Positions 33,491 through 45,924 of a DNA stretch of 64,000 nucleotides are shown one piece after another. The notes under the pieces were generated by a model. It had not been told where the DNA came from. It searched no databases and saw only the letters and a list, made by a program, of their open reading frames with translations. The position numbers and the translations under genes were made by a program. Source of the stretch: Imbricaverruca yamaguchii. Taxonomy: Eukaryota; Arthropoda; Thecostraca; Neoverrucidae. The number at the start of each line of letters is the position of its first letter. Position 1 is the stretch's first letter. The stretch is taken from the NCBI GenBank assembly GCA_034440575.1, contig JAOTOL010001647.1:3556501-3620500 (forward strand), given 5' to 3'.

Positions 33491-33764
33491 ACGTGCGATA
33501 TTGCGTGACTGGCAGCCTTCTCCAGAGACGCGGTGGTTCACCTCGTGCAGTCCGGGTCGGCCCACTGTCACCTCACCTAAGGCGCACAGTCGCCTGTCGC
33601 CATTCAGCACCCGCCAGTCACATCTGACCACCGAACAACACTGAACACAAATTATGGCGGGTGGGGAGGCCACTTCCGGATTGAAAACCAGCTGGGAAAA
33701 GCACACCCGTCACACACGGTATTTCTGCATGTTCAGGTCTGCGGTAGCATTGTCGGTTGGTACG

Positions 33765-33905
33765 GCGTGCGGCGTTTATTCCGTGGCACTAGGTGGCGGT
33801 GCGATTATTCCGTATGCCATGTTGGCAGCCTGGTCCGTGACCAGTTTCCCCATGGCCCGGGGACGGGCTAGTCATGTCGCGCATTGCATAACATGTCATA
33901 CGGAC
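33765..33905. repeat. dispersed repeat family D, copy 1
   Basis: Shares GTTGGCAGCCTGGTCCGTGA plus CCAGTTTCCCCATGGC and CAGTCATGTC(A/G)CGCATTGCATAAC-like ends with 38690-38905. In this copy the two halves are separated by only a few bases. Confidence 0.7.
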
Positions 33906-34964
33906 GCAGCCTGCCGCAGGTATTCGAGGCGCCGTCTCCAGCCTTCTCTGCCGGCCAGCCTCCCACCTCCCTCGCTCGGCCAACGTCTCGGCAGCTGGTC
34001 GTTACGTCGCTCCAGCCCGCCGCGGCACGCACACCAACAGCTGGTGCGGTAATGCATTCACCAGGGGGCGGGAGGCGGAGGGGGGGGTCAGGCGGCGCGT
34101 GCTGGTGAGCGGCGTGCCGTGCCGTCGGCGACATTGGCCGTCCGCGCCTCTGGTAACGAGGTGCTCGTCTCAAGTCCGTTTACGTCCCCCGGCAAAAAGA
34201 GCCCCACGGATGATGGTTTCATCGAGAGAGTAACAGGGTCGCGATGGGTGGCTAGAGTGCGCTGGAGGAAATCGACTATTCACAGCACACGCGTTAATTC
34301 GATGACGATATTTATATTATGAACATACACGAACAGCCTTTTCCACGGAATATTCGGCAGATACGAGCGCGTTTCCGATAAAGAGCTGGAGCGAGATCGA
34401 TCAAGGCGGCCGAGAGTGCGGGCATGGAGAGGAAGCTTCCTCTCGGCACTCACGCGAGAGGAGGCTTCTGAAGCACGATGATTGCCAGCAAGTTGACACA
34501 TGGCGCTGACGTCATTAACCCACTCGGAAACATCTCTGCCAGAATCTAACAATGCAGCGTGCCAGCACGGCACCAAGGACTGCCGCGGGCAGTGTCAACA
34601 CCCCGACTGTCGCCGACCGGCCACCTCGAAGACGGCCAGTGCGCCGACGAGGCACCCGAGGGAACTGCTGGACGTTAGCGTCAGCACCCTGAACGCTGCC
34701 AACCGGCCACTTCCGAGAACAAGACGGCCAGCGCAGCGTGGCGCTCGCCAGCGCCGAGTGGCGGGAATGAGGTGAGCCGATTTGTGTGCGCCGCCAACTT
34801 CACGACGCACGGCAGCAAGTTAGCTTTTACTTTAGACTCTGGCCAATCGCGGCAGCTGTGGCCACATGTTCACAGACTTTCTGCGGCAGAGTGGGGACGC
34901 CCGGCGGCGGCCCTAGTGGACGGCTGGCAGCTGCAGCGGCAGCACCGCGGCCGACACGTCAGCT
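33906..34964. other. unique sequence with a perfect 18-bp palindrome
   Basis: No gene recognised. GAGAGGAAGCTTCCTCTC at 34427-34444 is a perfect palindrome, flanked by matching GAGTGC (34414-34419) and GCACTC (34446-34451), so a longer hairpin is possible. Confidence 0.5.
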
Positions 34965-36125
34965 CGGCCACACACCGCCACCCCGACACGTCAGCTCGGC
35001 CGTACACCGCCACCCCGACACGTCAGCTCGGCCACGCACCGCCACCCCGACACGTCAGCTCGGCCGTACACCGCCACCCCGACACGTCAGCTCGGGCACA
35101 CACCGCCACACCGACACGTCAGCCCAGCCACACGCCGCCACCCCGACACGTCAGCTCGGCCACACACCGCCGCCCCAACACGTCAGCCCAGCCACACACC
35201 GCCACCCCGACACGTCAGCCCAGCCACACACCGCCACCCCGACACGTCAGCTCGGCCACACACCGCCACCCCGACACGTCAGCTCGGCCACACACCGCCA
35301 CCCCGACACGTCAGCTCGGCCACACACCGCCACCCCGACACGTCACCCCAGCTACACACCGCCACCCCGACACGTCAGCCCAGCCACACACCGCCACCCC
35401 GACACGTCAGCTCGGCCACACGCCGCCGCCCCGACACGTCAGCCCAGTCACACACCGCCACCCCGACACGTCAGCCCAGCCACACACCGCCACCCCGACA
35501 CGTCAGCCCAGCCACACACCGCCACCCCGACACGTCAGCTCGGCCACACACCGCCACCCCGACACGTCAGCCCAGCCACACGCCGCCACCCCGACACGTC
35601 AGCCCAGCCACACACCGCCACCCCGACACGTCAGCTCGGCCACACACCGCCACCCCGACACGTCAGCCCGGCCACACGCCGCCGCCCCAACACGTCAGCC
35701 CAACCACCCCGACACGTCAGCTCGGCCACACACCGCCACCCCGACACGTCAGCTCGGCCACACGCCGCCACCCCGACACGTCAGCCCAGCCACACACCGC
35801 CACCCCGACACGTCAGCCCAGCCACACGCCGCCACCCCGACACGTCAGCCCAGCCACACACCGCCACCCCGACACGTCAGCCCAGCCACACACCGCCGCC
35901 CCAACACGTCAGCCCAGCCACACACCGCCACCCCGACACGTCAGCTCGGCCACACACCGCCACCCCGACACGTCAGCTCGGCCACACGCCGCCACCCCGA
36001 CACGTCAGCTCGGCCACACGCCGCCACCCCGACACGTCAGCTCGGCCACACGCCGCCACCCCGACACGTCAGCTCGGCCACACGCCGCCACCCCGACACG
36101 TCAGCTCGGCCACACGCCGCCGCCG
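34965..36125. repeat. 32-bp minisatellite, about 36 copies
   Basis: Unit CCCGACACGTCAGCTCGGCC, ACACACCGCCAC at exact 32-bp spacing. Two subtypes, AGCTCGG and AGCCCAG, are interleaved. One 11-12-bp-shortened unit lies near 35700. The last five units all carry ACGCCGCC, showing recent local amplification at the right edge. Open plus frames of nearly 490 codons cross it. Confidence 0.97.
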
Positions 36126-36410
36126 GCAGCTGGGCGGTGGCAGCTGGGCGGTGGCAGCTGGCGGTGGCAGCTGGGCGGTGGCAGCTGGGCGGTGGCAGCT
36201 GGGTGGTGGCAGCTGAGCGGTGGCAGCTGGGTGGTGGCAGCTGAGCGGTGGCGGCTGGGCGGTGGCAGCTGGGTGGTGGCAGCTGGGCGGTGGCAGCTGG
36301 GTGGTGGCAGCCGGGCGGCAGCCGGGCGGTGGCAGCTGGGCGGTGGCAGCTGGCCGCCGGCAGCTGGGCGGTGGCAGCTGGCCGCCGGCAGCTGGGCTGT
36401 AGCAGCCGGG
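36126..36410. repeat. 15-bp minisatellite, about 19 copies
   Basis: Unit GGTGGCAGCTGGGCG with GGGTG/GAGCG variants. It abuts the 32-bp array directly. Confidence 0.93.
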
Positions 36411-36484
36411 CACCAGACCCAGAGTACGTGTATGGTCGGGCCGCACTGCTGATGCGGCAGCCGGCGTCGGCGTCGCAGCCCGCC

Positions 36485-36578
36485 GCGGCTCTAAACTTGG
36501 CCACCCCACACCTCAGGACACCAGGAGAGTCGCGGCTCTAAACTTGGCCACCCCACACCTCAGGACACCAGGAGAGTC
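36485..36578. repeat. 47-bp perfect tandem duplication
   Basis: Two consecutive copies starting GCGGCTCTAAACTTGG at 36485 and 36532 and ending CCAGGAGAGTC. A two-copy stage of a potential new minisatellite. Confidence 0.93.
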
Positions 36579-36669
36579 GCGGCGCGACATCCGATCCGTC
36601 CGGACGGCACTCAATGCCGCCAGTCAGCCGATTCGGCGCAAATGTCTCAGTCGCACGACCGCCACAGCG

Positions 36670-37600
36670 GCTCTGCTGTGGTGTACTGTGGTGTGTTTTG
36701 GTATGCTGTGGCATGCTGTGGCATGCTGTGGTGTACTGTGGTGTACTGTGGTGTATTACGGTGTGCTGTGGTGTACTGTGGTGTGCTGTGGTGTACTGTG
36801 GTGTACTGTGGTGTGCCGTGGTGTGCCGTGGTGTACTGTGGTGTGCTGTGGTGTGCTGTGGTGTGCTGTGATCTGTTGTGGTGTGCTGCGGTGTGCTGTG
36901 GTGTACTGCGGTGTGCTATGGTGTGTTGTGGTGTGGTGTGGCGTGGCGTGGCGTGGTGTGGTGTGGTGTGGTGTGGTGTGGTGTGGTGTGGTGTGGTGTG
37001 GTGTGGTGTGGTGTGGTGTACTGTGGTCTGCTGTGGACTGCTGTGGCCTGCTGTGGTCTGCTGTGGCCTGCTGTGGCCTGCTGTGGTCTGATGTGGCCTG
37101 CTGTGGCCTGCTGTGGCCTGCTGTGGCCTGCTGTGACCTGCTGTGGCCTGCTGTGGCCTGCTGTGGCCTGCTGTGGTCTGCTGTGACCTGCTGTGGTGTG
37201 CTGTGGTGTGCTGTGGTCTGCTGTGGCCTGCTGTGGTCTGCTGTGGCCTGCTGTGGTGTGCTGTGGTGTGCTGTGGTGTGCTGTGGCCTGCTGTGGTCTG
37301 CTGTGGTCTGCTGTGGCCTGCTGTGGCCTGCTGTGATCTGCTGTGGTCTGCTGTGGCCTGCTGTGGTGTGCTGTAGTGTGCTGTGGTGTGCTGTAGTCTG
37401 CTGTGGCCTGCTGTGGCCTGCTGTGGCCTGCTGTGGCCTGCTGTGGTGTGCTGTAGTGTGCTGTAGTGTGCTGTAGTGTGGTGTGGTGTGGTGTGGTGTG
37501 GTGTGGTGTGGTGTGGTGTGGTGTGGTGTGGTGTGGTGTGGTGTGCTGTGGTGTGCTGTGGTGTGCTGTGGTGTGCTGTAGTCTGCCGCAGTCTGCTGTG
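36670..37600. repeat. 10-bp / 5-bp array
   Basis: Decamers CTGTGGTGTG, CTGTGGCCTG and CTGTGGTCTG in tandem (about 36670-36930 and 37020-37470), with two blocks of pure pentamer GTGTG-type repeat (about 36940-37018 and 37478-37545). Very long open frames exist on both strands because the decamer has no stops. Confidence 0.96.
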
Positions 37601-37924
37601 GCCGCGCCGCTCCACTGTCCCCTGACTGGCAGCCGCCCGCTCTATCGTGTGGGTGTGGTCTATGAGCCCATTGGCAGGAGCCACTATAACCGTTACGATT
37701 TCCGAGGCACGGCGGACCGCACGCGACGCCGAACCAGCTTCGTTGGATCACCTTCAGTTTACCGTCATACATCCTGCCACGGTTTCCCGGCATACAGAAG
37801 CACACGAGAGGAGCTGCCACAACGACGCCGACCCACCACTTCCCCCCCCCCCCCCAGTATTATGTCCCGTTTACGTGGATGAAGTTTGTCTGAAGCCGCC
37901 GGTTCCTCGGCTGCGGTTATCAGG
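37601..37924. other. unique segment, unassigned open frame
   Basis: A plus frame reads PLYRVGVVYEPIGRSHYNR and continues with mixed composition to about 37880, but no domain is recognised and the opposite strand is also open. A run of 15 C lies at about 37841-37855. Confidence 0.2.
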
Positions 37925-38145
37925 CACCAAGCTCTCCATGGACCGCTCCTCACCCCCTCACAACACCATAGCCAAGCTCTCCATAGGCCGTCCCTCCCCT
38001 CACAACACCATACCCAAGCTCTCCATGGGCCACCACTACCCTCACAACACCAGACACTAGGCTCTCCATGGGCCGTCCCTCCCCCTCACAACACCAGACA
38101 CTAGTCTCTCCATGGGCCGTCCCTCCCCTCACAACACACCATCCG
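37925..38145. repeat. ~41-bp repeat, five copies
   Basis: CTCTCCATGGGCCGTCC and CCTCACAACACCA words alternate at about 41-bp spacing with insertions and deletions. Confidence 0.88.
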
Positions 38146-38204
38146 ACATGACACTACCCCTGGGTCGCCCCCCTTCCCCCCGCAAACACAACATCCGACA
38201 CCAT

Positions 38205-38345
<141 letters not shown>

Positions 38346-38610
38346 GGGCAGTGCACAACACCAAATACCAAGCTTTCCCTGAGTCGCCCATAACAACACC
38401 CGACAGCACGACCTCCCTGAGTCGCCCCTCACAACACCCGACACCAAATGCATCATCAAATGCTACATATCATCAAATTACTCCATATTCTTTTCCAGGC
38501 CGAAATGCTACTGAACGTCATTTCTCTCCTAGAATATGGTCCCATCCGGATCCAAATACGGATCTTACTCCCGACGCCTCCAAGAAAGGCTAAAACAACT
38601 TATACAATGT

Positions 38611-38647
38611 TACATGACCAAAACTGGTCGATGCGCCCTAAAACTCC
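38611..38647 (+). mobile_element. family C SINE-like tail fragment
   Basis: TACATGACCAAAACTGGTCG then ATGCGCCCTAAAACTCC, closest to the copy at 5672-5722. Confidence 0.45.
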
Positions 38648-38689
38648 ATTAACCACCAAACCATCATACAACGTTTAATCATTCGGCCT

Positions 38690-38905
38690 GGCAAGGTGGC
38701 GGTGCGGTTCCTCCGGAAGTCTTGTTGGCAGCCTGGTCCGTGACCAGTTTCCCCATGGCGCGTCGACCACCACAGTAAGCTGAGTCAGAGACAGGTCAGA
38801 TACGTGACGGATACGGGCAACACATCCCAGAGACGGGCTACCAACGCGAGATCCGCTCTTTCGCTTCATACACTGTCCAGTCATGTCACGCATTGCATAA
38901 CGTGT
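38690..38905. repeat. dispersed repeat family D, copy 2 with internal insert
   Basis: Same flanking halves as 33765-33905, but about 118 bp (from GCGCGTCGACCACCACAGTA) sits between them. That inserted segment (38758-38833) is duplicated at 38994-39074 with about 95% identity. Confidence 0.7.
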
Positions 38906-39079
38906 TGCTCAAATGAACGCATTCTTGCAGAAAGAGGAAAGTAGCCGGCGTTGTCCCGCATGGCTGGAGATGAGTTTGCTATTTTGGCTTCATGGCGCGT
39001 CGACCACCACAGTAAGCTGAGTCAGAGACCGGTCAGATACGTGACGGATACGGGCAAGACACATCCCAGAGACGGGCCA

Positions 39080-39450
39080 GACAAGGCTGGGAAGGTGACC
39101 AGACACGGCTGGGAAGGTGACCAGACACGGCTGGGAAGGTGACCAGACACGGCTGGGAAGGTGACCAGACACGGCTGGGAAGGTGACCAGACACTGCTGG
39201 GAAGGTGACCAGACACGGCTGGGAAGGTGACCAGACACGGCTGGGAAGGTGACCAGACACGGCTGGGGAGGTGACCAGACACGGCTGGGGGGAAGGTGAC
39301 CAGACACGGGCGTGGGAAGGTGACCAGACACGGCTGGGAAGGTGACCAGACACGGCTGGGAAGGCGACCAGACACGGCTGGGAAGGCGACCAGACACGGC
39401 TGGGAAGGTGACCAGACACGGCTGGGAAGGTGACCAGACACGGCTAGGGC
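39080..39450. repeat. 22-bp minisatellite, 16 copies
   Basis: Unit GGTGACCAGACACGGCTGGG plus AA. Two units are altered by small insertions (GGGGGAAGG; GGGCGTGGG). Confidence 0.96.
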
Positions 39451-39479
39451 CAGCGTCGGGACGACGCGACTGCGTTCGG

Positions 39480-39860
39480 GCACCGGTCCAAGCGATCCCT
39501 GATCGTTCAATCAAAGCCTGACGAGAGTGACGCGGCAGTGACACCTCGAGCAGGTGACGACACGCGCCAACCATCTACCAGCCAGGCATATCGGCGCAGC
39601 CTGCAGGCGCCGGCGCCGGCGCCGCTGGCCGCCGCCGCGCACGTGGCCGGCGCGGCGCCGGACCCGGCGCGCCATATACAGCCGCGCCGCGCCGGATCAC
39701 GCGCCACTCACTGCGCCGCAGCCGACACGGGCGAAAGTGATGGCGCCGCACCGCAAAAACGACGTCCGCGACACATCCCGCAGGCGCGCCACAGACGCCG
39801 CCGGCGCCGGCTCGGAGCGGCTGTGGAGCGCTGCGAGCGGGACACGACCGCAGGTCGGCC
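39480..39860. other. GC-rich unique segment
   Basis: CpG-rich with several GCCGGCGC words. No gene recognised. Composition resembles the block at 13.5-13.85 kb. Confidence 0.35.
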
Positions 39861-41160
39861 TGCAGCACCGCACCACACAGACAGCCTGCAGCACCGCAGC
39901 CACACAGACACGACCGCAGGTCAGCCTGCAGCACCGCACCGCACAGGCAGCCTGCAGCACCGCAGCCACACAGACACGGCCTGCAGCACCGCACCACACA
40001 GACACGGCCTGCAGCACCGCACCGCACAGACACGGCCTGCAGCACCGCACCACACAGACACGGCCTGCAGCACCGCACCACACAGACACAGCCTGCAGCA
40101 CCGCACCACACAGACACGACCGCAGGTCGGCCTGCAGCACCGCACCACACAGACACGGCCTGCAGCCCAACACCACACAGACACGGCCTGCAGCACCGCA
40201 CCACACAGACACGGCCTGCAGCACCGCACCACACAGACACGGCCTGCAGCACCGCACCACACAGACAGCCTACTGCTAAACACCACACAGACACGGCCTG
40301 CAGCACCGCACCACACAGACACGGCCTGCAGCACCGCACCACACAGACACGGCCTGCAGCACCGCACCACACAGACACGGCCTGCAGCACCGCACCGCAC
40401 AGACACAGCCTGCAGCACCGCACCACACAGACACAGCCTAGCACCACACAGACACGGCCTGCAGCACCGCACCACACAGACACAGCCTACAGCACCGCAC
40501 CACACGGACACGACCGCAGGTCGGCCTGCAGCACCGCACCACACAGACACAGCCTACAGCACCGCACCACACGGACACGACCGCAGGTCGGCCTGCAGCA
40601 CCGCATCACATAGACACAGCCTAACACCACACAGACGCAGCCTGCAGCACCGCATCACATAGACAGTCTGCAGCACCGCACCACACAGGCAGCCTGCAGC
40701 ACCGCAGCCACACAGACACGGCCTGCAGCACCGCACCACACAGACACAGCCTGCAGCACCGCACCACACAGACACGACCGCAGGTCGGCCTGCAGCACCG
40801 CACCACACAGACACGGCCTGCAGCACCGCACCACACAGACACAGCCTGCAGCACCGCACCACACAGACACGGCCTGCAGCACCACACCACACAGACACAT
40901 CCTGCAGCACCACACCACACAGACACAGCCTGCAGCACCGCACCACACAGACACGGCCTGCAGCACCGCACCACACAGACACGGCCTGCAGCACCGCACC
41001 ACACAGACACGGCCTGCAGCACCGCACCACACAGACACAGCCTGCAGCACCGCACCACACAGACACGGCCTGCAGCGCCGCACCACACAGACACGGCCTG
41101 CAGCACCGCACCACACAGACACAGCCTGCAGCACCGCAGCCACACAGACACAGCCTGCTG
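39860..41160. repeat. 28-bp minisatellite, about 45 copies
   Basis: Unit GCCTGCAGCACCGCACCACA, CAGACACG. A longer variant with ACGACCGCAGGTCG recurs at 39845, 39910, 40117, 40510, 40570 and 40770, indicating block duplications of several units. CTGCAG is present in nearly every unit. Confidence 0.96.
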
Positions 41161-41720
41161 CAGTTCAACACCACACAGACATAGCCTACTGCCCAACACC
41201 ACACAGACACGGCCTACTGCCCATCACCACACAGACACGGCCTGCTGCAGCCCAACACCACACAGGCAGCCTACTGCCCAACACCACACAGGCAGCCTAC
41301 TGCCCAACACCACACAGACAGCCTGCAGCCCAACACCACACAGACACAACCTGCTGCAGCCCAACACCACACAGACAACCTGCAGCCCAACACCACACAG
41401 ACACAGCCTACAGCCCAACCCTGCACAGACAACCTGCAGCCCAACACCACACACAGATAGCCTGCAGCCCGACACCACACAGACACAACCTGCTGCAGCC
41501 CAACACCACACAGACAGCCTACAGCCCAACACCGCACAGACCGCCTACAGTCCCACAGCGCACAGACAGCCTGCTGTCCAACACCACACAGGCCGTCTAC
41601 TGTCCAACAGCACACAGGTGCCCTGCACCCCAACACCGCACAGACAGCCTACAGTCCCACACCACACAGACAGCCTACAGTCCCACACCGCACAGACAGC
41701 CTATAATCCCACACCACTGC
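41160..41720. repeat. diverged continuation of the 28-bp array
   Basis: Words CCAACACCACACAGAC and AGCCTAC(A/T)G or AACCTGCAG recur at 21-37-bp spacing. It looks like the older right flank of the preceding array. Confidence 0.85.
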
Positions 41721-41814
41721 ACCACATGGTGACGGACACACTGGGGCTCGCCGGAGAAAGAGACGCAGCGACAAAAACGACAAAAACGACACACGTAATC
41801 GGCCACCTATCATC

Positions 41815-42400
41815 CTTCCACGGCAAAGGCGACACAAGTAGTCGGCCACCTCTCATCCTTCCACGGCAAAGATGGCACATGCATTCTGCCATCTCTCGCC
41901 CTTCCACGACAAAGGCGACACAATTAGTCGACTACCTCTCATCCTTCCACGACAAAAATTGCACACGTAGACTACCATATCTCGTTCTTCCACGACAAAG
42001 ATGGCACACGTAGTTTGCCACCTCTCGTCCTTCCACGACAAAGACGACACACCGCCTCTCATCCTTCCACGACAAAGATGCACACCACCTTTCGTCCTTC
42101 CACGACAAAGACGGCACACCACTTCTCGTCCTTCCACGACAAAGATGGCACACCACTTCTCGTCCTTCCACGACAAAGACGACACACCACCTCTCGTCCT
42201 TCCACGACAAAGACGACACACCGCCTCTCATCCTTCCACTACAAAGATGGCACACGTAGTCTGCCACCTCTCGCCCTTCCACGACAAAGATTGCACACGT
42301 AGTCGGCCACCTCTCATCCTTCCACGACAAAGACGACACACCGCCTCTCATCCTTCCATGACAAAGACGACACACCACCTCTCGCCCTTCCACGACAAAG
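41815..42400. repeat. ~34-46-bp minisatellite
   Basis: TCCTTCCACGACAAAGA is invariant; the remainder (GGCACACCACCTCTCG or a longer CACGTAGTCTGCCACCTCTC) varies, giving two length classes. Confidence 0.92.
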
Positions 42401-42589
42401 ATGGCAATCGACGCAACGCCGCGGACGCCACGCATGAATTATTCTCGCCATAATGGACAAACAAAGCAACAACAAGAACTGCGCGCGATAGCACGTGCAA
42501 AAACCGTCCGGGTCGCATACCGGCCGGCCGAGCAACAAATGAAAGGCGACCGGAGTGATGACTGCGCCGGCCGTGTCGGCAGCCAGCTG

Positions 42590-43310
42590 AGAGCAGCCAC
42601 CCGTCACCGGCCACCCGTCGGAGCGTGGCAACCCTGTAGCTGGCGCCGCAGCCACCCGTCACCGGCCACCTCCAGGAGCGTAGCAACCCTGTAGCTGGCG
42701 CCGCAGCCACCCATCGGAGCGTGGCAACCCTGTAGCTGGCGCCGCAGTCACCGATCGGAGCGTGGCAACCCTGTAGGCAGCGTCAGCAGCCACCCGTCAC
42801 CGGCCACCCGTCGGAGCGTGGCAACCCTGTAGCTGGCGCCGCAGCCACCCATCGGAGCGTGGCAACCCTGTAGCTGGCGCCGCAGCCACCCATCGGAGCG
42901 TGGCAACCCTGTAGGCAGCGTCAGCAGCCACCCGTCACCGGCCACCCGTCGGAGCGTGGCAACCCTGTAGCTGGCGCCGCAGCCACCAGTCACCGGCCAC
43001 CCCCAGGAGCGTAGCAACCCTGTAGCTGGCGCCGCAGCCACCCATCGGAGCGTGGCAACCCTGTAGCCAGCGTCAGCAGCCACCCGTCACCGGCCACCCG
43101 TCGGAGCGTGGCAACCCTGTAGCTGGCGCCGCAGCCACCCATCGGAGCGTGGCAACCCTGTAGCCAGCGTCAGCAGCCACCCGTCACCGGCCACCCGTCC
43201 CCGGCCACCCGTTGGAGCGTGGCAACCCTGTAGCTGGTGCCGCAGCCACCCATCGCCGGCCACCTGCGGGAGCGCAGCAACCCTGTAGCTGGCGCCAGCA
43301 GCCCCCTCCC
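42590..43310. repeat. 41/49-bp minisatellite, about 16 copies
   Basis: GGAGCGTGGCAACCCTGTAG, then CTGGCGCCGCAGCCACC or GGCAGCGTCAGCAGCCACC, with or without CGTCACCGGCCACC. Combination of these modules forms a higher-order pattern. Confidence 0.93.
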
Positions 43311-43854
43311 CCGCCGCCGCCGCATGTCCAGCAGTCATGTACATCAACAGTCCGGTATGGCGCTATTACACAACTAGTGGTAGCGTGTTGCCGCATAGTC
43401 GCTGTGGACATCGGCAGCGCCCTGGGCCCGTTGGTCACTCCGCGCGGACGCCGTCACTGCTGAGGGACGTCGTCACTGCTGACGAGCATCGTCACTGGTT
43501 ACGGCAGTAGCGCGCTGTCCCTTCGCGACAGAGGCCGATGGACGGTCTGTTCGTGCATCGTCTGGTTGGCTGGAACACCGCACGCGGTGGTGCGAATCCC
43601 ATAGACACCAGGACCGGGAGTTCAGGGACAACAAATGGACTAGGTGTGGGTCACGGGACATCAGGGCCGTGATCAATTATTTCTACGCACGCACCAACGG
43701 CGTATGAGAAAATATACCTCCCGTCGGGAAACCGAATGCCGCGCTCGCATGATAGCGGAAGCCATGCAAATGATAGACTCACCCAGCTCATGCATCCATG
43801 AATCTGGAGTTATGCAGCCGACTGCTGATGACACTAAGTGGCCGAGCTCTCTAG
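43311..43854. other. unique sequence
   Basis: No gene recognised. Open frames on both strands are short and of unknown type. Confidence 0.35.
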
Positions 43855-44165
43855 TTCCCTCTAGTGCACCACACAGCGTACAGTCGTACACAGTCTCTCC
43901 TGCTGGTCCACCACACAGCGTACAGTCGCACACAGCCCACACACAGTCCACCCTTTCGGTGCACCACACAACGTACAGTCGCACACAGTCTCTCCTGTTA
44001 GTGCACCACACAGTATACAGTCGCACACAGTCTCTCCTGCTGGTGCACCACACAATGTACAGTCGCACACAGTCTCTCCTCCTGGTACACCACACAATGT
44101 ACAGTCGCACACAGCATCCCCCGCTCTGGTGCACCACACAGCGTGCAGTGGTACGCAGCCTCTCC
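43855..44165. repeat. 42-bp minisatellite, about 7 copies
   Basis: Unit GTGCACCACACAGTGTACAG, TCGCACACAGTCTCTCCTGC, TG. The unit is divisible by three, so frames stay open on minus. Confidence 0.93.
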
Positions 44166-44419
44166 GCGCCGTCCGTGTTGATCACACATAATCAGGAGAG
44201 GCGGCGGTGCTAAATCAGCCGCCGCACCGGCGTGGCCCAAACTTTTGCAGCGGCGGCAGCGGCGGCAGCGGCGGCCGTGCCCGTGCAGGGGGCGGGGCAC
44301 ACCACACCGGACCACTTCCGGGATGGAGCGTCACGCTGTGACGCGTCACGCCGGCAGAGTCTTTGGCGGCCGCTTGTGCTGCCGGCCGAGACATACTGCG
44401 GCTCAAAGACGGCTAACAC

Positions 44420-44610
44420 CACACCGCTCCGCTCCGCTCTGCTCTCCTCCCCTCCGCTCTGCTCTGCTCTGCTCCGCGCCGCTCTGCTCTGCTCTGCTTC
44501 GCGTCGCTCTGCACTGCTCTGCTCTGCGCCGCTCTGCTCTGCTCTACTCTGCTTCGCTCCGTTCCGTTTCGCTCTGCTCTGCTCCGCTCTCCTCCCCTCC
44601 GCTCTGTTTC
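44420..44610. repeat. CTCTG/CTCCG pentamer-based repeat
   Basis: Pentamers GCTCT, GCTCC and GC(G/T)CC in tandem, grading into GC-rich sequence to about 44680. Confidence 0.88.
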
Positions 44611-44879
44611 GTGTCGCTCCGCGCCGCCCGCCCGTCGCCCCGCCCCGCCCCGACCCAGCCGGGCCGGGGCGGGGCGGCAGAGCCGCGGCCGCCCGGTGCA
44701 GGACGACGTGCTGCGGCGGCAGTGTGACGGCCGCCCGTTGCAGGACGACGTGCTGCGGCGGCTGGCCAGACTCCGTCGGCCAGAGCCATTGTTTGCACTG
44801 GGTCAGGTGTACTCTCCATAGTGAGACCCGACGGCTCCTGTGTGGCGAACAAGCGGCCGGCGGAGCAGCTAGGCCGTTG

Positions 44880-45030
<151 letters not shown>

Positions 45031-45924
45031 AATCGGCAGTGTCGACTGCACCTTGTGAAAGCCCCATCGTTTGTTGTTTCGACAGGGGGGGGTTGGCGGG
45101 GCGGCCGGAGTGGGGCTCGCCGGCAGGGGGGCTGGCGGGGCGATCAGATAGCGTCCCTCGAGGTTAGCTGACTCATCGGCGAGGGGACACGTGTGCCCGC
45201 TGGTGGAGTTTAACACAACAGTAGCGAGAAGGCGCTGACAACCTCGTCGCTATTTGAGTCCGGGCAGGAGCGAAGCCGTACGCCGTCGTACGCCGTGACC
45301 GTGCCGTGACGCTGGGTCGCGTGTCGCACGTTCCTCGATGTCAGAGAGCACAACGCTGGCATGACGCTTTCCTTCAATGTTCTACGTGTACAGTTAGTTG
45401 CGTCTAGGGCTAAAAGATGGCTTGCAGCGCTCGAGGTTATCATAAAGCCAGACCGGACATTGGTAAACAGATCATGCCGCTCCAGAACCAAGGTCAATCT
45501 GGTCGTCACCAAGGCTCTCCGTGAGTTCAGACAGGCACTAATTAAGTGGTCATGGACGGTAACGACGGGAGCATCAAATTACGGGTTACATTAGCTTCTC
45601 GTCACGTATGCGGGAAGTCACGTCTTTCCCAGAGATCACTAAAATTGTTGGGTGAACTTCGAGAGCACAAACAGGTAAATGTTTTGCACTGCATTGTGCT
45701 TATTGCTTTGGCCTGCGAACACACTGCAGATATTAGTGACAGCTGAGGTGAATTCAGCCATCATAAATTATTGATTACAGGATCATATTCTAGCGGCGGT
45801 AAAGTAAATTTGTATTTCACGAGACCCGTGACGTAAGCCCAGCGCGCGCGAGTTGTCGCCGTGCCCACGGTCGGACGGCGAGTTTGTTAGCTCGTGTGCA
45901 ACGCGTGCAATCGTCACGCACGCA
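45031..45924. other. unique sequence
   Basis: Open frames up to 100 codons (minus, 45512-45210) with no recognisable domain. No RNA gene seen. Confidence 0.35.

Noticed and set aside
36544..37476. 310-codon cysteine/tryptophan-rich protein
   Set aside because: Read from the CTGTGGTGTG decamer repeat; periodic CCGLLW peptide is an artefact.
44215..44680. rRNA or other structured RNA gene because of high GC
   Set aside because: Composition comes from CGG-rich and CTCTG pentamer repeats; no rRNA core sequence recognised anywhere in the window.
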